Part shown: piece after piece, positions 1 through 12,200 of the stretch
Layout: the number at the start of each line of letters is the position of its first letter
How positions within the stretch are numbered: position 1 is the stretch's first letter
NCBI GenBank assembly: GCA_037176725.1
Contig: JAZBRS010000074.1
Coordinates: 61,694,001-61,758,000, forward strand
DNA from: Posidonia oceanica
Lineage: Eukaryota; Streptophyta; Magnoliopsida; Alismatales; Posidoniaceae
DNA length: 64,000 nucleotides
Reading direction: 5' to 3'
Program-made: the position numbers and the translations under genes
Notes under the pieces: generated by a model
What the model saw: only the letters and a program-made list of their open reading frames with translations
What the model was told of the DNA's origin: nothing
The model's database searches: none

Positions 1-1245
1 GGGGTAATTCTTTTCATGGTCTTTAAACTGGTGGGATGCATATGCGACCACCGTACCATGCTGCATAAGAACACACCCCAATCCTGTCCCACAGGCATCG
101 CTGTACACTATGAAACCCCCACTCCCTTATGGCAAAGTCAAGACAGGAGATGTGACTAGCTGGGCCTTCAACTCATTAAAGTTTTCCTCACACTGCCAGT
201 CCCATACAAATGAAACTTCTTTCCGGGTCAGCCTGGTCAGAGGTTCTGTGATCTTGGAGAAGTCCTGGATAAACCTCCGATGGTATCCTGCTAAACCCAG
301 AAAACTCCTGATCTCTGTGATAGTCTTAGGTCTAGCCCAACTGTTCACTACTTCAACCTTTACTGGATCAACCTTGATTCTTGCTCCTGAGATGACATGG
401 CCAAGAAATGCAACCTCTTCCAGCCAAAACTCACATTTAGAGAACTTCGTGTAGAGCTGGTTCAGCCTCAACCTCTCCAACACTATTCTCAAATGCATCT
501 GGTGGGTCTCTATATTAGGAGAGTATACCAGCACGTCATCCACAAACACCACTACAAACTAATCCAGATAGGGCCTGAATACTCTGTTCATCAAGTCCAT
601 AAAAGCAGCTGGTGCATTCGTCAACCCGAATGGCATGACAAGGAACTCATATTGGTCATACCGAGTCCGAAAAGCTATCTTTTGTACATCGGACTCCTGA
701 ATCCGAAGCTTGTGGTATCCTGATCTCAAGTCTATCTTTGAGAAGACAGAAGCTCCTTATAGCTGGTCAAAAAGGTCATCTATCCTAGGCAATGGGTACT
801 TGTTCTTCATGGTAATCTGATTCAATATCTGATAGTCAATACACAGTCGAAGTGAACCATCCTTCTTCTTAACGAACAATACCGGCACTCCCTTGGGTGA
901 TACACTTAGCTGGATGAACCCTTTGTCCAGTAGTTCCTGAAATTGGTTACTGAGCTCCCACAGTTCAGCAGGCGCCATTCTATAAGGGGTCTTCCAGATG
1001 GAACTTGATCCTGGCACCAAATCAATCTGAAACTTGACTTCTTTGTGTGGTGGCATACCAGGTAGCTCCTCCAGGAAAACATCAGGATACTCTTGAACAA
1101 CTGGTATATCATGTATCCTTAGAACTAGTGAGGAGGATACTGTCACACTGGCTAGATAGCCCTCACTGCCCTTTGCTAGATGGCTGCAGGCCTTCCTTGC
1201 CGAGATTACCTTCTTTGATTCTCCTGGTCTGATTCCTTGCACCAT
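1..1245 (-). pseudogene. Ty3/gypsy pol remnant: reverse transcriptase and start of RNase H
   Basis: Read on the minus strand from 1245 down to 1, one frame encodes a gypsy-type reverse transcriptase followed by the start of RNase H. Recognisable parts, in order, are a linker with ELPGMPP, the RT entry segment with [14 protein letters not shown] and [14 protein letters not shown], the catalytic FVDD box at 535-546, [20 protein letters not shown], and the RNase H start [19 protein letters not shown]. The order and wording fit plant Tekay/Del chromoviruses. In-frame stops lie at 757-759, 559-561 and 127-129, but I see no frameshift, so this is a dead copy decayed by substitution. The rest of RNase H and the integrase would lie left of the window. 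RT copies element RNA into DNA, and RNase H removes the RNA strand. Confidence 0.93.
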
Positions 1246-1320
1246 ACACCATCCCTAGCCTGGGCATTCTGCCAACACTCACTTCTTGGCACAGTCTATT
1301 ACTATTGAATACTGTGCTAG

Positions 1321-1609
1321 CTAGTCCATTCCCAATATGACATTGTACTCTTGCATGTCCATGATTATCAGACCGGCCTTAAAGTCCATCTCTCCCAGCT
1401 TCACGTCGACTAACTGTAGATATTTCCACACTAGGCTATGCTCCCCCAAAGGGGTCACCACATCAAGATGGAAAGCTAGTCTTGCTGGCTTTTTCCCAAT
1501 TTCAGCCGCAAATGACTCAGAGATGAAAGAAAATGAACTTCCTAAGTCGAACAATACCCTAGCCATTCAGTCAGCCATAAGGAAAGAACCTAATATCAAC
1601 ACATCATAA
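1321..1609 (-). pseudogene. Retropepsin-like protease remnant of the same gag-pol
   Basis: Minus-strand frame upstream of, and in phase with, the RT remnant. It shows the retroviral-type aspartic protease layout: MARVLFDLGSSFSFIS, where family members normally have a D-S/T-G catalytic triad, and downstream YNVILGMD. The triad reads D-L-G here, so the enzyme would not be expected to work. A stop (TGA) sits just before the MARV methionine, and three more (TAG, TGA, TAG) lie between this domain and the RT linker in 1246-1323. All are in frame with the flanking coding sense. Its role in a live element would be to cleave the Gag-Pol polyprotein. It lies directly beside the insertion point of the LARD-like element at 1656. 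Confidence 0.88.
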
Positions 1610-1694
1610 CCACAAACCATAATTATTATTAGGAAACAATAATGGATACATTACATGTAACGACCCCCAAGTTGTTACCTCTCAACCTAGCTAC

Positions 1695-1697
<3 letters not shown>

Positions 1698-1728
<31 letters not shown>
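1698..1728. repeat. (TA)n microsatellite
   Basis: About 15 TA dinucleotides just inside the LTR edge. The sister LTR has TTTTATTTTTCTAATATATATTTAATGG at the same place (6978-7006), so the run expanded or contracted after insertion. Confidence 0.95.
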
Positions 1729-1730
<2 letters not shown>

Positions 1731-3664
1731 ATGGACTACAGAACTAAATTCTCACAATTACTATAAAGTAGAAATAAAATAAACATAAATAACTCACTTA
1801 CCCATAACCCTTGATGTGTGGCAGTAACTCCCTTCCTATATGCACTAGCAACTCTAGCTCCTATCCGGCACCTGCCAAAAACAGAAACAAAACACACGTG
1901 AGTGACCACTGAATAGGTCACACAGCACACATCCCACCTAGGCACACAACAGCTCGGCAAGCAACACTGAGGGAACAGGCGTAACCACGCCACAAGCAAA
2001 CAAACACAGGCATCTCTCCTAGATGCCACAGCAGGGCATACATCATTGTCCACAAAGCAAACCACTAAAAACATGCCTTTGAAATCATCTTTTCTCTTTT
2101 CATTTTAAAACCATATGCATGCTCTTCTCAAAACCATTATGCACACTTGAAATGGCCACTCTTGCCAAATCAAGCCCAAAACCACACAACACAGTCCCAC
2201 ACACTCTCTCTATGTGGACTAGATGACCAATCGTGCCTGAATGTCCTCAATCGCATCCAGAACACACACATAGCACAACAAATCACTAAAACCAAAGGCC
2301 AACACTGAGACACTGCTCAGCCAAACCAAAGCGCCTCACAAGCGCAGGACCTACACCCCACAGGCGCGGCCACAAGCAACAAACAACCACACACAAACAA
2401 ACTGTGTCATCACTTGGGCCCAAGTGACCGACACCTAGCCATAAGCAGTCCACCGAGGCGCGACCATGGTGACCCTGCACTGCCACGATCAACTACCATG
2501 TGGAGGAGTGAACCGTCCCGGCTAACAAGCCTCAAAAAGCCAACCACACACTAGAAGGTCTGTCCTATCTCTCAGCAGGACACCACTAGCAATGGGGCAC
2601 GTGTCCACCTGCCCTGGGCAAACACCACAGGGTCCGTCGCAATGCCCTAACTCAGTGCTCCAAACCTCTAGGGCTTCTCACCCCCAGGCTCAGTCTACAA
2701 CAAGTAGTCTTGGTACCCGTACTAACTAGGGTATCACGTCCAGCTACTCAGGGGTCTCATGCCCCCTGCTTCCACTGCCACAATACACTATGTATAGTCA
2801 ATACCCTGAGTCCTCGGCACCCGGAACAAGCGGAGTGTCATACCTCCAAGTCCAGTCGGTACCTTGACCCGCGGATCTCAGCCTTCGCCTCGTGAACAAC
2901 AATCAAGGAGTATCACACCTCCAAGATCCGACGCACACTTACCTCAGCCTCTTGGTCTCATGACCTCAACCTAGGCGACATGCCCGACCACCTAGGAATG
3001 TCGTCACATCCCCAGGTCTCGGTGACACGACCCTCTAGTATCTTGGTCTGCCACAAACAGAAAACACTGGAAAACTCTTTCCAAAATCTTTGCCAAACCC
3101 ATGCATTTTTTTTTCAAAACTCTTTTCGAAAATCATTTCAAAATCCTTAAATTGACAACACAAAATACCTCAAAACACGGTACCAAGTACAGCACAAAAC
3201 CACGAGCTGAAATCACAGCTCAAAACATAGCATCGACAGCTCCACCATCGAACCCAGAACCACATTCCCAAAACACGACAAATAGAGAAAACAGTGGCAC
3301 CTTCTAGGCATATCATTTACCCTGGAGACACCAACCAGAAACAAGCACTGATCCTGATGTCCCAAGGTACTTACAAGACCGAGCACCCACACAAAATTGC
3401 ACCCAGAACACTAAGTCCAGGTGCCAAGGTTCAATCCTAAATTATCATGTTCCCTAATGTCCATCTAAACCGATTAGGGAAAACCTTAACAATACTAGGT
3501 TATTTAGTCTTTTAAGTCCAACTCTAACACAAGGGGATCATGCTAATTCATTTTAGGCAATCCTTAACTCATCCCTAATGGTTTGCCTAATTATCATCTT
3601 ACCCTAATGTGTTTTACAAAATACCAATGTCTTAAAAGACAAAAATTCACTTTTATTCTACAAA

Positions 3665-3680
3665 ACTCTATATAAAGCTC
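3665..3680 (-). promoter_or_regulatory. Possible TATA box of the LARD LTR
   Basis: The minus strand reads GAGCTTTATATAGAG, about 1.1 kb into the LTR from its 5' side. The sister LTR keeps the same bases near 13195-13210. Position and conservation fit a U3 promoter, but the motif is short and AT-rich, and the plus strand also reads TATATAAAG. Weak evidence. Confidence 0.3.
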
Positions 3681-4765
3681 AAAATTAGACTCTAAGCCTC
3701 AACAGAAATAGGGCCAACTCCAACAGATCGGGCCTGGCCAATTAAAGGTGAAACCTAACAGAATGGGCACCTCCTGGGCGCCCAGAACCTACCAGAAAAG
3801 CCCTAAAAAAAAGCATAGGAATCCCGTGCAGAAAACCTGTGCACTAGTAAGAAAATTCAGATAAAAATATCTGACAGACCGCAACCCAAATATTGCCTGG
3901 TTTGGGAACTCAGACCGGTCTCACCACATGCAACCATAAATTTCACAAAAATACTCAAAATGAAAAAATTCAAGTCATCTATCATATGGGACAAAAATCA
4001 AAGCATTCCAATAACTGTAGCTCAAGTTATCAAAATCCAAAGGCAAAGAGGTCATTCAGCCAAAAATTAAAGAACAGTAACCACACTTGCATTAATGGCT
4101 GTAAAATCCACCAAAAATCTCCTAAAATCATGAAATCACTACCAAGCATCCACAACATGCTGAACTACACATTTGCATCAATTTCAAGCAAAATTGGAGA
4201 GAGACAGTGGGGTGTGCACCTCTCAAGCGCATACAGAGCTCTCCCCTCACTGCCGGCGACCCAACTTGAACTTTTGGCCACTCCAATGCACTGCAGCCCC
4301 TCTTGCACCCAACCGAGCATGCACGACCTCCTCGAGCTTGCACTGCTGTCAGACGTTGATCAGGGCACGCCTCCTCCTCATGGACAGACACAGGTGCTCT
4401 CCATCTCCTTCATCACACTCTTTGACTCTCTCTTACACTGATGGAAAATAGGAGGAGGAGAAGAAATAAAGGAAGAAGGAGAAGAAAGAAGAAGAAGATG
4501 ATGAGGAAGCTCTAGAGAGTGCTCTCCATCTCAAGCTTGCCGACAGCCACCCCGGTGTTGCGGGGGGGATGAAAATAGCGGCTGCATGGCTTGGATGCAT
4601 TCTCCCATTATTCTAATCAACTTTTTGCACGAAAATTGCGCAAAGCCCCTCCTTCTTTCAACAAATTGCAAACATCCCAAACACTCCCAAAAATCACGCC
4701 AGATAATCTCGCTAATTACCTGTGCTAAAATTACCCACTAGAAATAGAAAAACCCGGATATTACA

Positions 4766-4786
4766 TCCTAACCCCGTTAAGGAAAT
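4766..4786 (-). other. Polypurine tract region beside the 3' LTR
   Basis: On the minus strand the bases before the LTR read GGGCGAAATTTCC then TTAACGGGGTTAGGA, directly followed by TGTAATATCC. Plant Tekay/Del elements carry a closely similar string (GAGGGCGGAATTTCTTT then an AAGGGGGGAAGA-type tract) at this place. This supports both the direction and the chromovirus ancestry. The purine run is partly broken here. Confidence 0.65.
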
Positions 4787-5539
4787 TTCGCCCTCAAAAT
4801 TCTCAAAAGGAAAGACCAAAGGTACCAAATTAGGATGCCAAACTCACGGATCCAAGCAATCTGCATAACGATGCTGCCCAAAATTCGGGATTGGTAGGAG
4901 GAATCTATGCCTTACAGCTACCTCATCCTACCAAAATTCCAAGACGACACTGAGGACTCATCCATCTTCGAGTCTAGAAACTGCCAAAATCCTAAATGAA
5001 GGTCCTTTCCGGACACAAAATCTCCACTCACAAGCTCCAAAATAGTGTCTCCTAGAGTCCCTGAACCTCCTCAGCCTCTCTGGCAGACACGCAAAGCACA
5101 AGAATGACCAGATTCAACCAGCACCCACCGCACTACTCTGATGCACAACCTGGTCAACAACAACCCAAGGAGGCCAAAAGGAAGAAGATCTCCATAGATC
5201 GAACAACATCACACCATTCGATCCAACACCAACAAGAAAACCAACTGGGCATCCCCAACATGATACCCCAAAGAAAACACTGGAGAAAGAATCTCCACTG
5301 CTCGAATAGCCCTTAGCCATTTGAACCACCCACAAACAAAGCAACTGGGCATCCAAACAGGATACCCCAAACAGCACACAACAAACAACACACAATAAAC
5401 AACAAACAAAGCCATGATACTCCATGGCCAAACCCACAAACAAAATGCATGACTTGACTGTGCAGCACCAACACACGACTCACACACGCAACCCCTTCTA
5501 GATAACTCTATCCTTGAACCGAATGTCTGGAATAACCAC

Positions 5540-5910
5540 ACACATTCGAGGACCCATCAAAGCCACCCGGGACCAACAACACCCATCAAGGGACCCACCA
5601 AGCCTCCCAGAAAGAACACCAGACATCTGGGAACTCACCGAGTCACCCAGAAACAACACCCGACATCTGGGAACTCACTGAGTCGCCCAAAAACAACAAC
5701 ACACATCTGGGGACCCACACAGTCACCAAGAGACAACCAACAAACATCTGGGGACCCATACAGTCACCCAGAAATCAACAACACACTTGGGGACTCACCG
5801 AGTCACCTAGAGACAACAACGAACCTCTATGAAGCCTCTCGCTTCACCCAGAAACACAACAGACATCTGGGAAGCCTCACGCTTCACCCAGAAACAACAA
5901 CAACGAGAGG
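5540..5910. repeat. 40-bp degenerate tandem repeat
   Basis: The phrase ACATCTGGG recurs at 5623, 5663, 5703 and 5744, with a variant at about 5783, spaced 40-41 bp. Each is followed by a GACTC/CCCAC...AGTCACC(C/T)AGA stretch and an A/C-rich tail. Two diverged units with CACGCTTCACCCAGAAAC follow near 5825-5900. It is part of the LARD internal region and has no coding appearance. Confidence 0.8.
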
Positions 5911-6923
5911 AAGGAGCTGCAGACATCCTCCACACACACAATGACCAAAACGACCGACAAAACACCACAACCAACCAGCAGACAAAGAACAAACAGCAAC
6001 CTAAACAAACAACAGACAAGGGTAGACAACCACAATCGTGGAGAGCCGCACGAGGAGTAGACAACTATTGCACCCCTCCCCCACGACAACGCAACACCAC
6101 TCAACTGCAACCACACTCATTTGGAAAGTCTCACGCTTGCCCAAATGAGACAACAGGAGGATGAAACCTCAAACATCCTCTACACCAACAACAAAATAAA
6201 TAGCAGCAAACAACAACAAACTTGGAGGTCACACGAGAGGCAGTCACCTACTGCACCTCTCTCTCCACACAACACACAACTACTCAACAAGGGTTGGTGG
6301 CAAAATAGGCATGTCCTCTAGTCGGCTATCATAGGGTGCCTAACCCCCTTAAAGGAATCAAGGCACCACACCTCAAAATCCAGAAGCATTAAGAGATGTG
6401 CACACCTCCAGGCAACACGACTCATCTGGCCACACACACAATAGGGTCTCCTACCCTGCATGCCAGCACTGAATCTTGCCCAGAAAACAACTGCCACCAC
6501 ACCCACGGGCAACACAGTGCTTAATCCACACTATACCATTAGACCGCACCATACGCCACGCTTCACGAAGTTGAAGAGTTAAAGCGAACCACTCCACTTG
6601 AGCAAACGCTGCCTTGCGCTCCCAACAACTCCCACAAAACAACTCTAACCATAAGGCGATCTCAAGGTCCCACCACTAGATATCTTCCAAAGAGAAGTCA
6701 GTGTCTACTTCCACAAACGAGCAAACCATCACTCCCTAGTTCCATGTGGCATTTCATGAATTGTCTTTGCCGATGCTGGAGCTAGAGACGAAGGCACTCC
6801 TCAACACTGGAAGCAAGCAAACCAAGAAAATCAATAAAATCAAGGTGTAGGAATGCATGAAATGCAGATCTACGGAGTCACTTGACCAGACATCCCTAGG
6901 CTAGTGCTCCTAGGTAACCTAGT

Positions 6924-6935
6924 ACTCTGATACCA
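6924..6935 (-). other. Primer-binding site of the LARD-like element
   Basis: Minus strand TGGTATCAGAGT, matching 11 of 12 bases of the initiator tRNA-Met site. A 3-base spacer separates it from the LTR edge at 6939, the same spacing as in the surrounding gag-pol element. It identifies the right-hand LTR as the 5' LTR. Confidence 0.88.
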
Positions 6936-8280
6936 CTTTGTAACGACCCCCAAGTCGTTACCTTTCAACCTGGCTACCTTTTATTTTTCTAATATATATT
7001 TAATGGACTACAGAACTAAATTCTAACAATTACTATAAAGTAGAAATAAAATAAACATAAATAACTCACTTACCCAGAACCCTTGATGTGTGCTAGTGTG
7101 ACTCCTTTCCTATATGCACTAGCAACTCCAGCACTTATCCTACACTTACCAAAAATAGAAACAAAACACACGTGAGTGACCACTCAATAGGTCACCCAGC
7201 ACACACCCCACCTAGGCACACAACAACTCGGCAAGCAACACTGAGGGAACAGGCGTAACCATGCCACAAGCAAACGAACACAGGCATCTCTCTTGGATGC
7301 CACAGTAGGACATACATCATTGCCCACAAAGCAAATCACTAAAAACATGCCTTTCAAATCATATTTTCTCTTTTCATTTTAAAACCATATGCATGCTCTT
7401 TCCAAACCATTATGCACACTTGAAATGGCCACTCTTGCCAAATCAAGCCCAAAACCACACAATATAGTCCCACACACTCTCTCTGTGTGGACTAGACGAC
7501 CAACCGTGGCTAAATGCCCTCAATTGCATCCAGAACACACACACAGCACAACAAATCACTAAAACCAAAGGCCAACGTTGAGATACTGCTCAAACAAACC
7601 AAAGCACCTCTCAAGCGCAGGACCAACGCCCCACAGGTGTGGCCACAAGCAACAAACAACCACACACAAACAAACTGTGTCGTCACTCGGGCCCAAGCGA
7701 CCGACACCTAGCCACAAGCAGTCCATCGAGGCGCGACCACGGTGACCCTGCACTGCCATGATCAACTACCCTATGGAGGAGTGAACCGTCCCAGCCAACA
7801 AGCCAAAAAAAGCCAACCACACACTAGAAGGTCTGCCCTATCTCTCAGCAGGACACCACTAGCAACGGGGCACGTGTCCACCTGCCCTTGGCAAACACCA
7901 TAGGGTCCGTCGTAATGCCCTAACTCAGTGCTCCAAACCTCTGGGGCTTCTCATGCCCAGGCTCAGTCTACAACAAGCAGTCTTGGTACCCATACTAACT
8001 AGGGTTTCACGTCCAGCTACTCAGGGGTCTCATACCCCCTGCTTCCATTGCCACGATACACTATGTGTAACCGTGCGACCGAACGGCCCGAAAGAATGAA
8101 ATGAGCTGAATTGCCGTTCACAGCAAAAAGAAGTAAAAACGGCGAAGGCTGAAGGAAAGAAACAAAATTCGGAGTCGCCACCTAATCTATTTGCAAAGCC
8201 AGGAGACAAGGAAAATCGAAAAGATATGAAAAAAAAAAAAAACAAAGGATATGACACTAGGTCAATGCGGGCCAAAGATT

Positions 8281-8360
8281 GGGCAAGGATTCCTATTACG
8301 CACAGTGAAGGTGTTAGGCACCTCTATGCACCCGAAAGATTGGTCTTTCTGGGCTAATCC
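8281..8360 (+). promoter_or_regulatory. Conserved LTR block, copy in 8066-12316
   Basis: GGGCAAGGATTCCTATTACG, then CACAGTGAAGGTGTTAGGCACC and TTGGTCTTTCTGGGCTAATC. It recurs in all five LTRs of the family while the rest has diverged strongly. Contains GGTG-TTAGG-CACC, a 4-bp dyad. The function is not shown by the sequence: a promoter, packaging or transcript-leader role is possible. Confidence 0.5.
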
Positions 8361-10439
8361 GCTTATTTGTGGTTAACGTTGGCAACGTTGCAATTACTGT
8401 ACACCCGAGGGCGATATGATATGCCATGCTTGAACTCATACTTATGCCTTTGAAAACATGCCTCAAATGTATGCTTAAATGCCATGATGTATGTGGGAAA
8501 ATAAATATGTATCCTCTGTGTGTGCATAATGCAAGATATCCTATATGTAATGAGGATGACAATGCTGGAAATGGTGCAACGGAGCTAAATGCAAGGACAT
8601 GGAGATGTAATGTATGTAAGAACGTAAATGCAGGGATCTAAGTGCAATTCAGGGAAACTACAGGGGCCTAAGTGCAAAATGCCTTTATGTGCATGCAATG
8701 CATGGTCTCCTACATGTTATGGGGCTAATGGTCCTTAAAAGAATGCATGAATGCTAGGTGTGATGACTTAAGGGTGCTATGAATGCAAAATATGCAAATG
8801 TAGGGACCTAAGTACAATAAGGGAAAGCTATGGGGCTTATGAGCAAAATGAGACAAAGTATGAGGGCATGCATGGGCCTATGTGCAACTAAAATGGATGT
8901 AAGGGCTAAAATACAATTAGAATGAATGCAAGGGGCTTAAGTGCAATTATATTAAATGTAGGGGGGCTAAATGCAATTATGTTAAATGTAGGGATCTAAA
9001 TGTAAATTAACACAATGTAGGGACTAGAATGTAAAATGCCATATGTGTAAGACGAGAATGCAGGGGCTAAAATGTAATTAGAATGATTGCAAGGACTAAA
9101 ATGCAATTATATTAAGTGTAAGGACTAATATGTGATTAAAATAAATGCAAGGTGATTTGAATGTTTATTTAAATGATTAAATGCATGTAAATGGGCCTAA
9201 ATGTAATTATGCAAGTTTACAAGATGCAAAATGATGTAAATGCTTACTTAAATGATAAAGTGCATGAAAATGGACCTAAATGCAATTATGCAAAGTTATT
9301 GGACTTAACTACAAATGTTGTGAATGCAATGTGGTTGTGAAAACTATTTAAATGAAATGCAATGTATGAAGGACCTAAATGTAATAAAAAAAGAAGTGGT
9401 GGCTTAAATGCTAATGTAAAATGATTCTAAAAAGGATGAATTAAACAAATGTAATGCAAAATGGACTTAAATGTGATAAAACTATAATGCAGGATTAAAT
9501 GCTAATGCAATAATACGCTAAAATGTAAAAATAAAGGGAATGCAATGCAATGCAAAAATGGACTTAAATGCAAATAAACTAAAATATTGTATTAAATGCC
9601 AAATGCAAAATGGACCAAGTTGTAAATAAACTAATGTGTGGGGTTAAAATGAAAATTAAATGGAATGCATGGACCTAAATGCTAATGTAACAATATGCAG
9701 GATTAAGATGTAATGCACTAAAGTTTAGAAGGAAAGCTAAATGAAATAAAACATGCATTGGACTTATATGCAAATGTGCTAACATGCAATAATAGTTAAA
9801 AAGAATTAAAATGAGATGCATGGATGAATATGCAAATATGTTGGATGAATATGCAAATATATGCAAATATGTTAAAATGCATGATCTAAGATGTAATGCC
9901 ATTATATTTACAAAGGAATTAAAATGAGATGTATGGATATGCAAATATGATAAGAAGCATGATTTAAACATAATATAATAAAATTTGAAAACTATTTAAT
10001 GAAATGCAAACTAAAAAGGACTTGGATGCAGTAAAAATAAAAGAAGGATCTATTAGTAAAGAAAGAAAACATAACAAACACAACATATGGACCTACTTGC
10101 AATAAAAGTAAACTAACAAATTTAAAAAAACAATGTACTGAAACTCTAAAACGAATTAAACAAACTTAAACAGGATCTGATTGTAAATAAACTAAACAGA
10201 AAGGACTAAACTGTAAAAGTTAAAATGAAAATAAATAGAAAGCTAACCTGGACTGGACCTGCTTGCAATAAAAAAATAAACTTACAGATAAAAAGATAAA
10301 ATAACAAAGTTAAAATAAAATTAAAACATACCTAGGCTAGACCTGCATGTAAATAAACAGAACTACAGGACTAAAAGTTAATATAATAAAATTAAAAAAA
10401 GAAGATTAAATGATATCTGATACTGTACAGGACTCAACT

Positions 10440-10830
10440 GCAAATAAAGTATTTTTTTTTGGGTTTTTTAGCAATTAAATATGATTCAAACAGAGATTCA
10501 AATAAAACCTAACAACAGATTGGACTAATAAGTGAATAAAACATGTTTTTGGGGTTTTTTAACAATGCAATATGGTTTTAAAAGAAATTTAAATGAAATT
10601 TAATCGACTGATTGGACCTTTGTGAAATTACAGCATTTTTCTGGGTCTTATTTCAGTGCAATATAGTTTAAAAATGGATTTAAATGAAATTTAACTACTG
10701 ACTGGTCTTATATGTAATAAAAGTATGTTTTTGGGTTTTATCTCAATGCAATATGATTTTAAAACGAAATTGAATGAAATTTAACTACTAACTGGACTTA
10801 TGTGTAATAAAAGTCTACAAATGGATTAAA
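10440..10830. repeat. About 90-bp degenerate tandem repeat inside the LTR
   Basis: The words ATGATT/ATGGTT/ATAGTT preceded by CAATGCAAT recur at 10481, 10572, 10663 and 10753, a spacing of 90-91 bp. Each unit also has a GGACTTAT/GGTCTTAT phrase. The same period is found in the related LTRs at 17380-18060 and 26490-26960. Confidence 0.75.
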
Positions 10831-11849
10831 ACGTAATGTGCATGAATCAAATAAAGTTTCAGTATTTGAATTAAATGAAATAAGAATGAAAGAAAAATAA
10901 ATCCACAGCAACCTACCTAGGCTGCGAAGATCGCCGGCAAGGGGGTTACTAGCGAACTGGAGACGCGGTCAGGCCTCGACGGCAGCAGGGGAGGCGAGGG
11001 GCTGGTGCGGCGGAGGTGTGGCGGCAGGGAGGAAGCAGATTCTGGCACGGTGGAGGTGCTGGAAGCTCACCGGAGTCACGCCTGTCCACGCCGGAGTCGG
11101 AGAAGGAGATGGAACCAGAGGCTGAACCGGGGCTTCGAGCACAGGGGAAGGGTTTGGAAGCTTAAGGAGGGTGTCCTGAAGGTGACGGGAGGTTCACTCG
11201 GTCGTGATGCTACCTGAAAAGCTCTAACGATGTCGGAGGTTTGGGCAGTCCGACGCGATGAGCGGGGGCGGCACTGGAGAGGCTGGGGGACCTCAAGTGC
11301 GATCTGGGCAGGTCCGGGGAGTTGTGGCGGAGGTCAGGGAAGTAGTGAATTGGCCTCTCCTCCCCTCTGTGCTCGAATTGGAAAATGGGTGGTTTTTGGA
11401 TTTTTCTGGTTCCTCCGGTTGTCTGTGGCTCTCGTGGCGATCTGGGCTCGCAGGTGGGTTCGTGGTGGCTTGGTGAAGGATGACGGAGGTTCCTGGAAGC
11501 TATAGGGATGTGTGTTGGGTTCTGGGATTTCACTGTGTGGGAAGAAAAATGGGTCTCCGGGTCTGTGGGTGTTCTGTGTGAGTTGTTTGCTGGAGTTCAA
11601 TTGCTGGGGCAAAAGGGGAAGCCAAGAGTGATGCCAGAGAGAGGGAGTGGAGGTCGGGTCAGTGGCAATAATCCCTTCCTCCTGAGGAACTCAAAAGATG
11701 GCCGTTTTGCTTGGAGTGGAGGCCAAAGGTCTGCTGGTGTGGGGGGAGCTAAGGAGGCTGGTGTAACGGCAAGGTGGAGTTAGGAACTGGAGGGTCATGG
11801 GCTCAGGTGGTGGCTGAGGTGTGGGTGAGGAAGGTGGGGAGGTCGGGCT

Positions 11850-12140
11850 GTTGGTGAAGGAGGGAAGGAGAGAAAGAAGAAAGGAGGTCGGGCAGCTGGA
11901 ATGAAAAAAAAAGAAAAAAGGGAGGGAGGAGGAATGGGCTAGGCTCGTTGCAAAAGAAAAAAAGAAAAAAACAAAACAAATGAGAGGAGGAAGGGGAAGG
12001 GGAATAGGCCAGGCCCAAAAAGAAGGGAAATAAGAAAGAACATATGAACGAAATTGAAAAGAAGAAGAAGGAGAAAGAAAAGAAGAAAGGAGAAAAGGAA
12101 AAAAAAAGGAAGAAAAGAAAAAATAAATAAAATAAAAACC
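11850..12140 (+). repeat. Purine-rich (AG) tract in the LTR
   Basis: Long runs of GGAAGGAGAGAAAGAAGAAAGG type, with almost no pyrimidines from about 12040 to 12130. Similar tracts occur at equivalent places in two other LTRs of the family (28380-28700 and 39630-39850). Confidence 0.85.
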
Positions 12141-12180
12141 TAAAAACAAAGGAATGGGTTGGGCTTGGTGGGCTTGTGTA

Positions 12181-12200
12181 GGGTTTAGGGTTTAGGGTTT
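12181..12200 (+). repeat. Short plant-telomere-like repeat (TTTAGGG)n
   Basis: GGGTTTAGGGTTTAGGGTTT, about three units, near the 3' end of the solo LTR. Related LTRs have looser forms (CTAGGGTTT near 28750-28810, TTAGGGTTTTAGGG near 39980). Too short to be a telomere, so treated as LTR sequence. Confidence 0.7.

Larger units (their letters stand above)
1656..4765 (-). repeat. 3' LTR of the LARD-like element (3,110 bp, uninterrupted)
   Basis: Starts TGTAACGACC and ends ...CCCGGATATTACA on the plus strand. It includes a TA microsatellite near its left edge, a C/A-rich first half and an A-rich middle (3100-4150). A purine tract of GGAGGAGAAG type lies near 4450-4500. The stretch around 2769-2785 is the empty form of the site where the sister LTR carries a 4.25-kb insertion. 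No ORF here looks like a gene. Confidence 0.88.
4766..6938 (-). other. Non-coding internal region of the LARD-like element
   Basis: About 2.17 kb with no frame that resembles gag or pol on either strand. The left side carries the chromovirus-like sequence before the purine tract. The centre holds a 40-bp tandem repeat. The right side holds the leader after the primer-binding site. Short open frames here (for example 5114-5476 minus) are cysteine/valine-rich low-complexity translations with no recognisable domain. Confidence 0.75.

Noticed and set aside
3101..4451. Short frames conserved between the two LARD LTRs (for example 4173-4451 and 13690-13968)
   Set aside because: Conservation is explained by LTR duplication. 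The differences are not biased to third codon positions by eye, and several frames are open at once.
5114..5541. Small cysteine-rich proteins on the minus strand
   Set aside because: Two overlapping frames from a C/A-rich internal region of a non-coding retrotransposon, with no family resemblance and no conserved start.
12181..12200. Telomere or interstitial telomere
   Set aside because: Only about three TTTAGGG units inside an LTR, with looser versions in sister LTRs.
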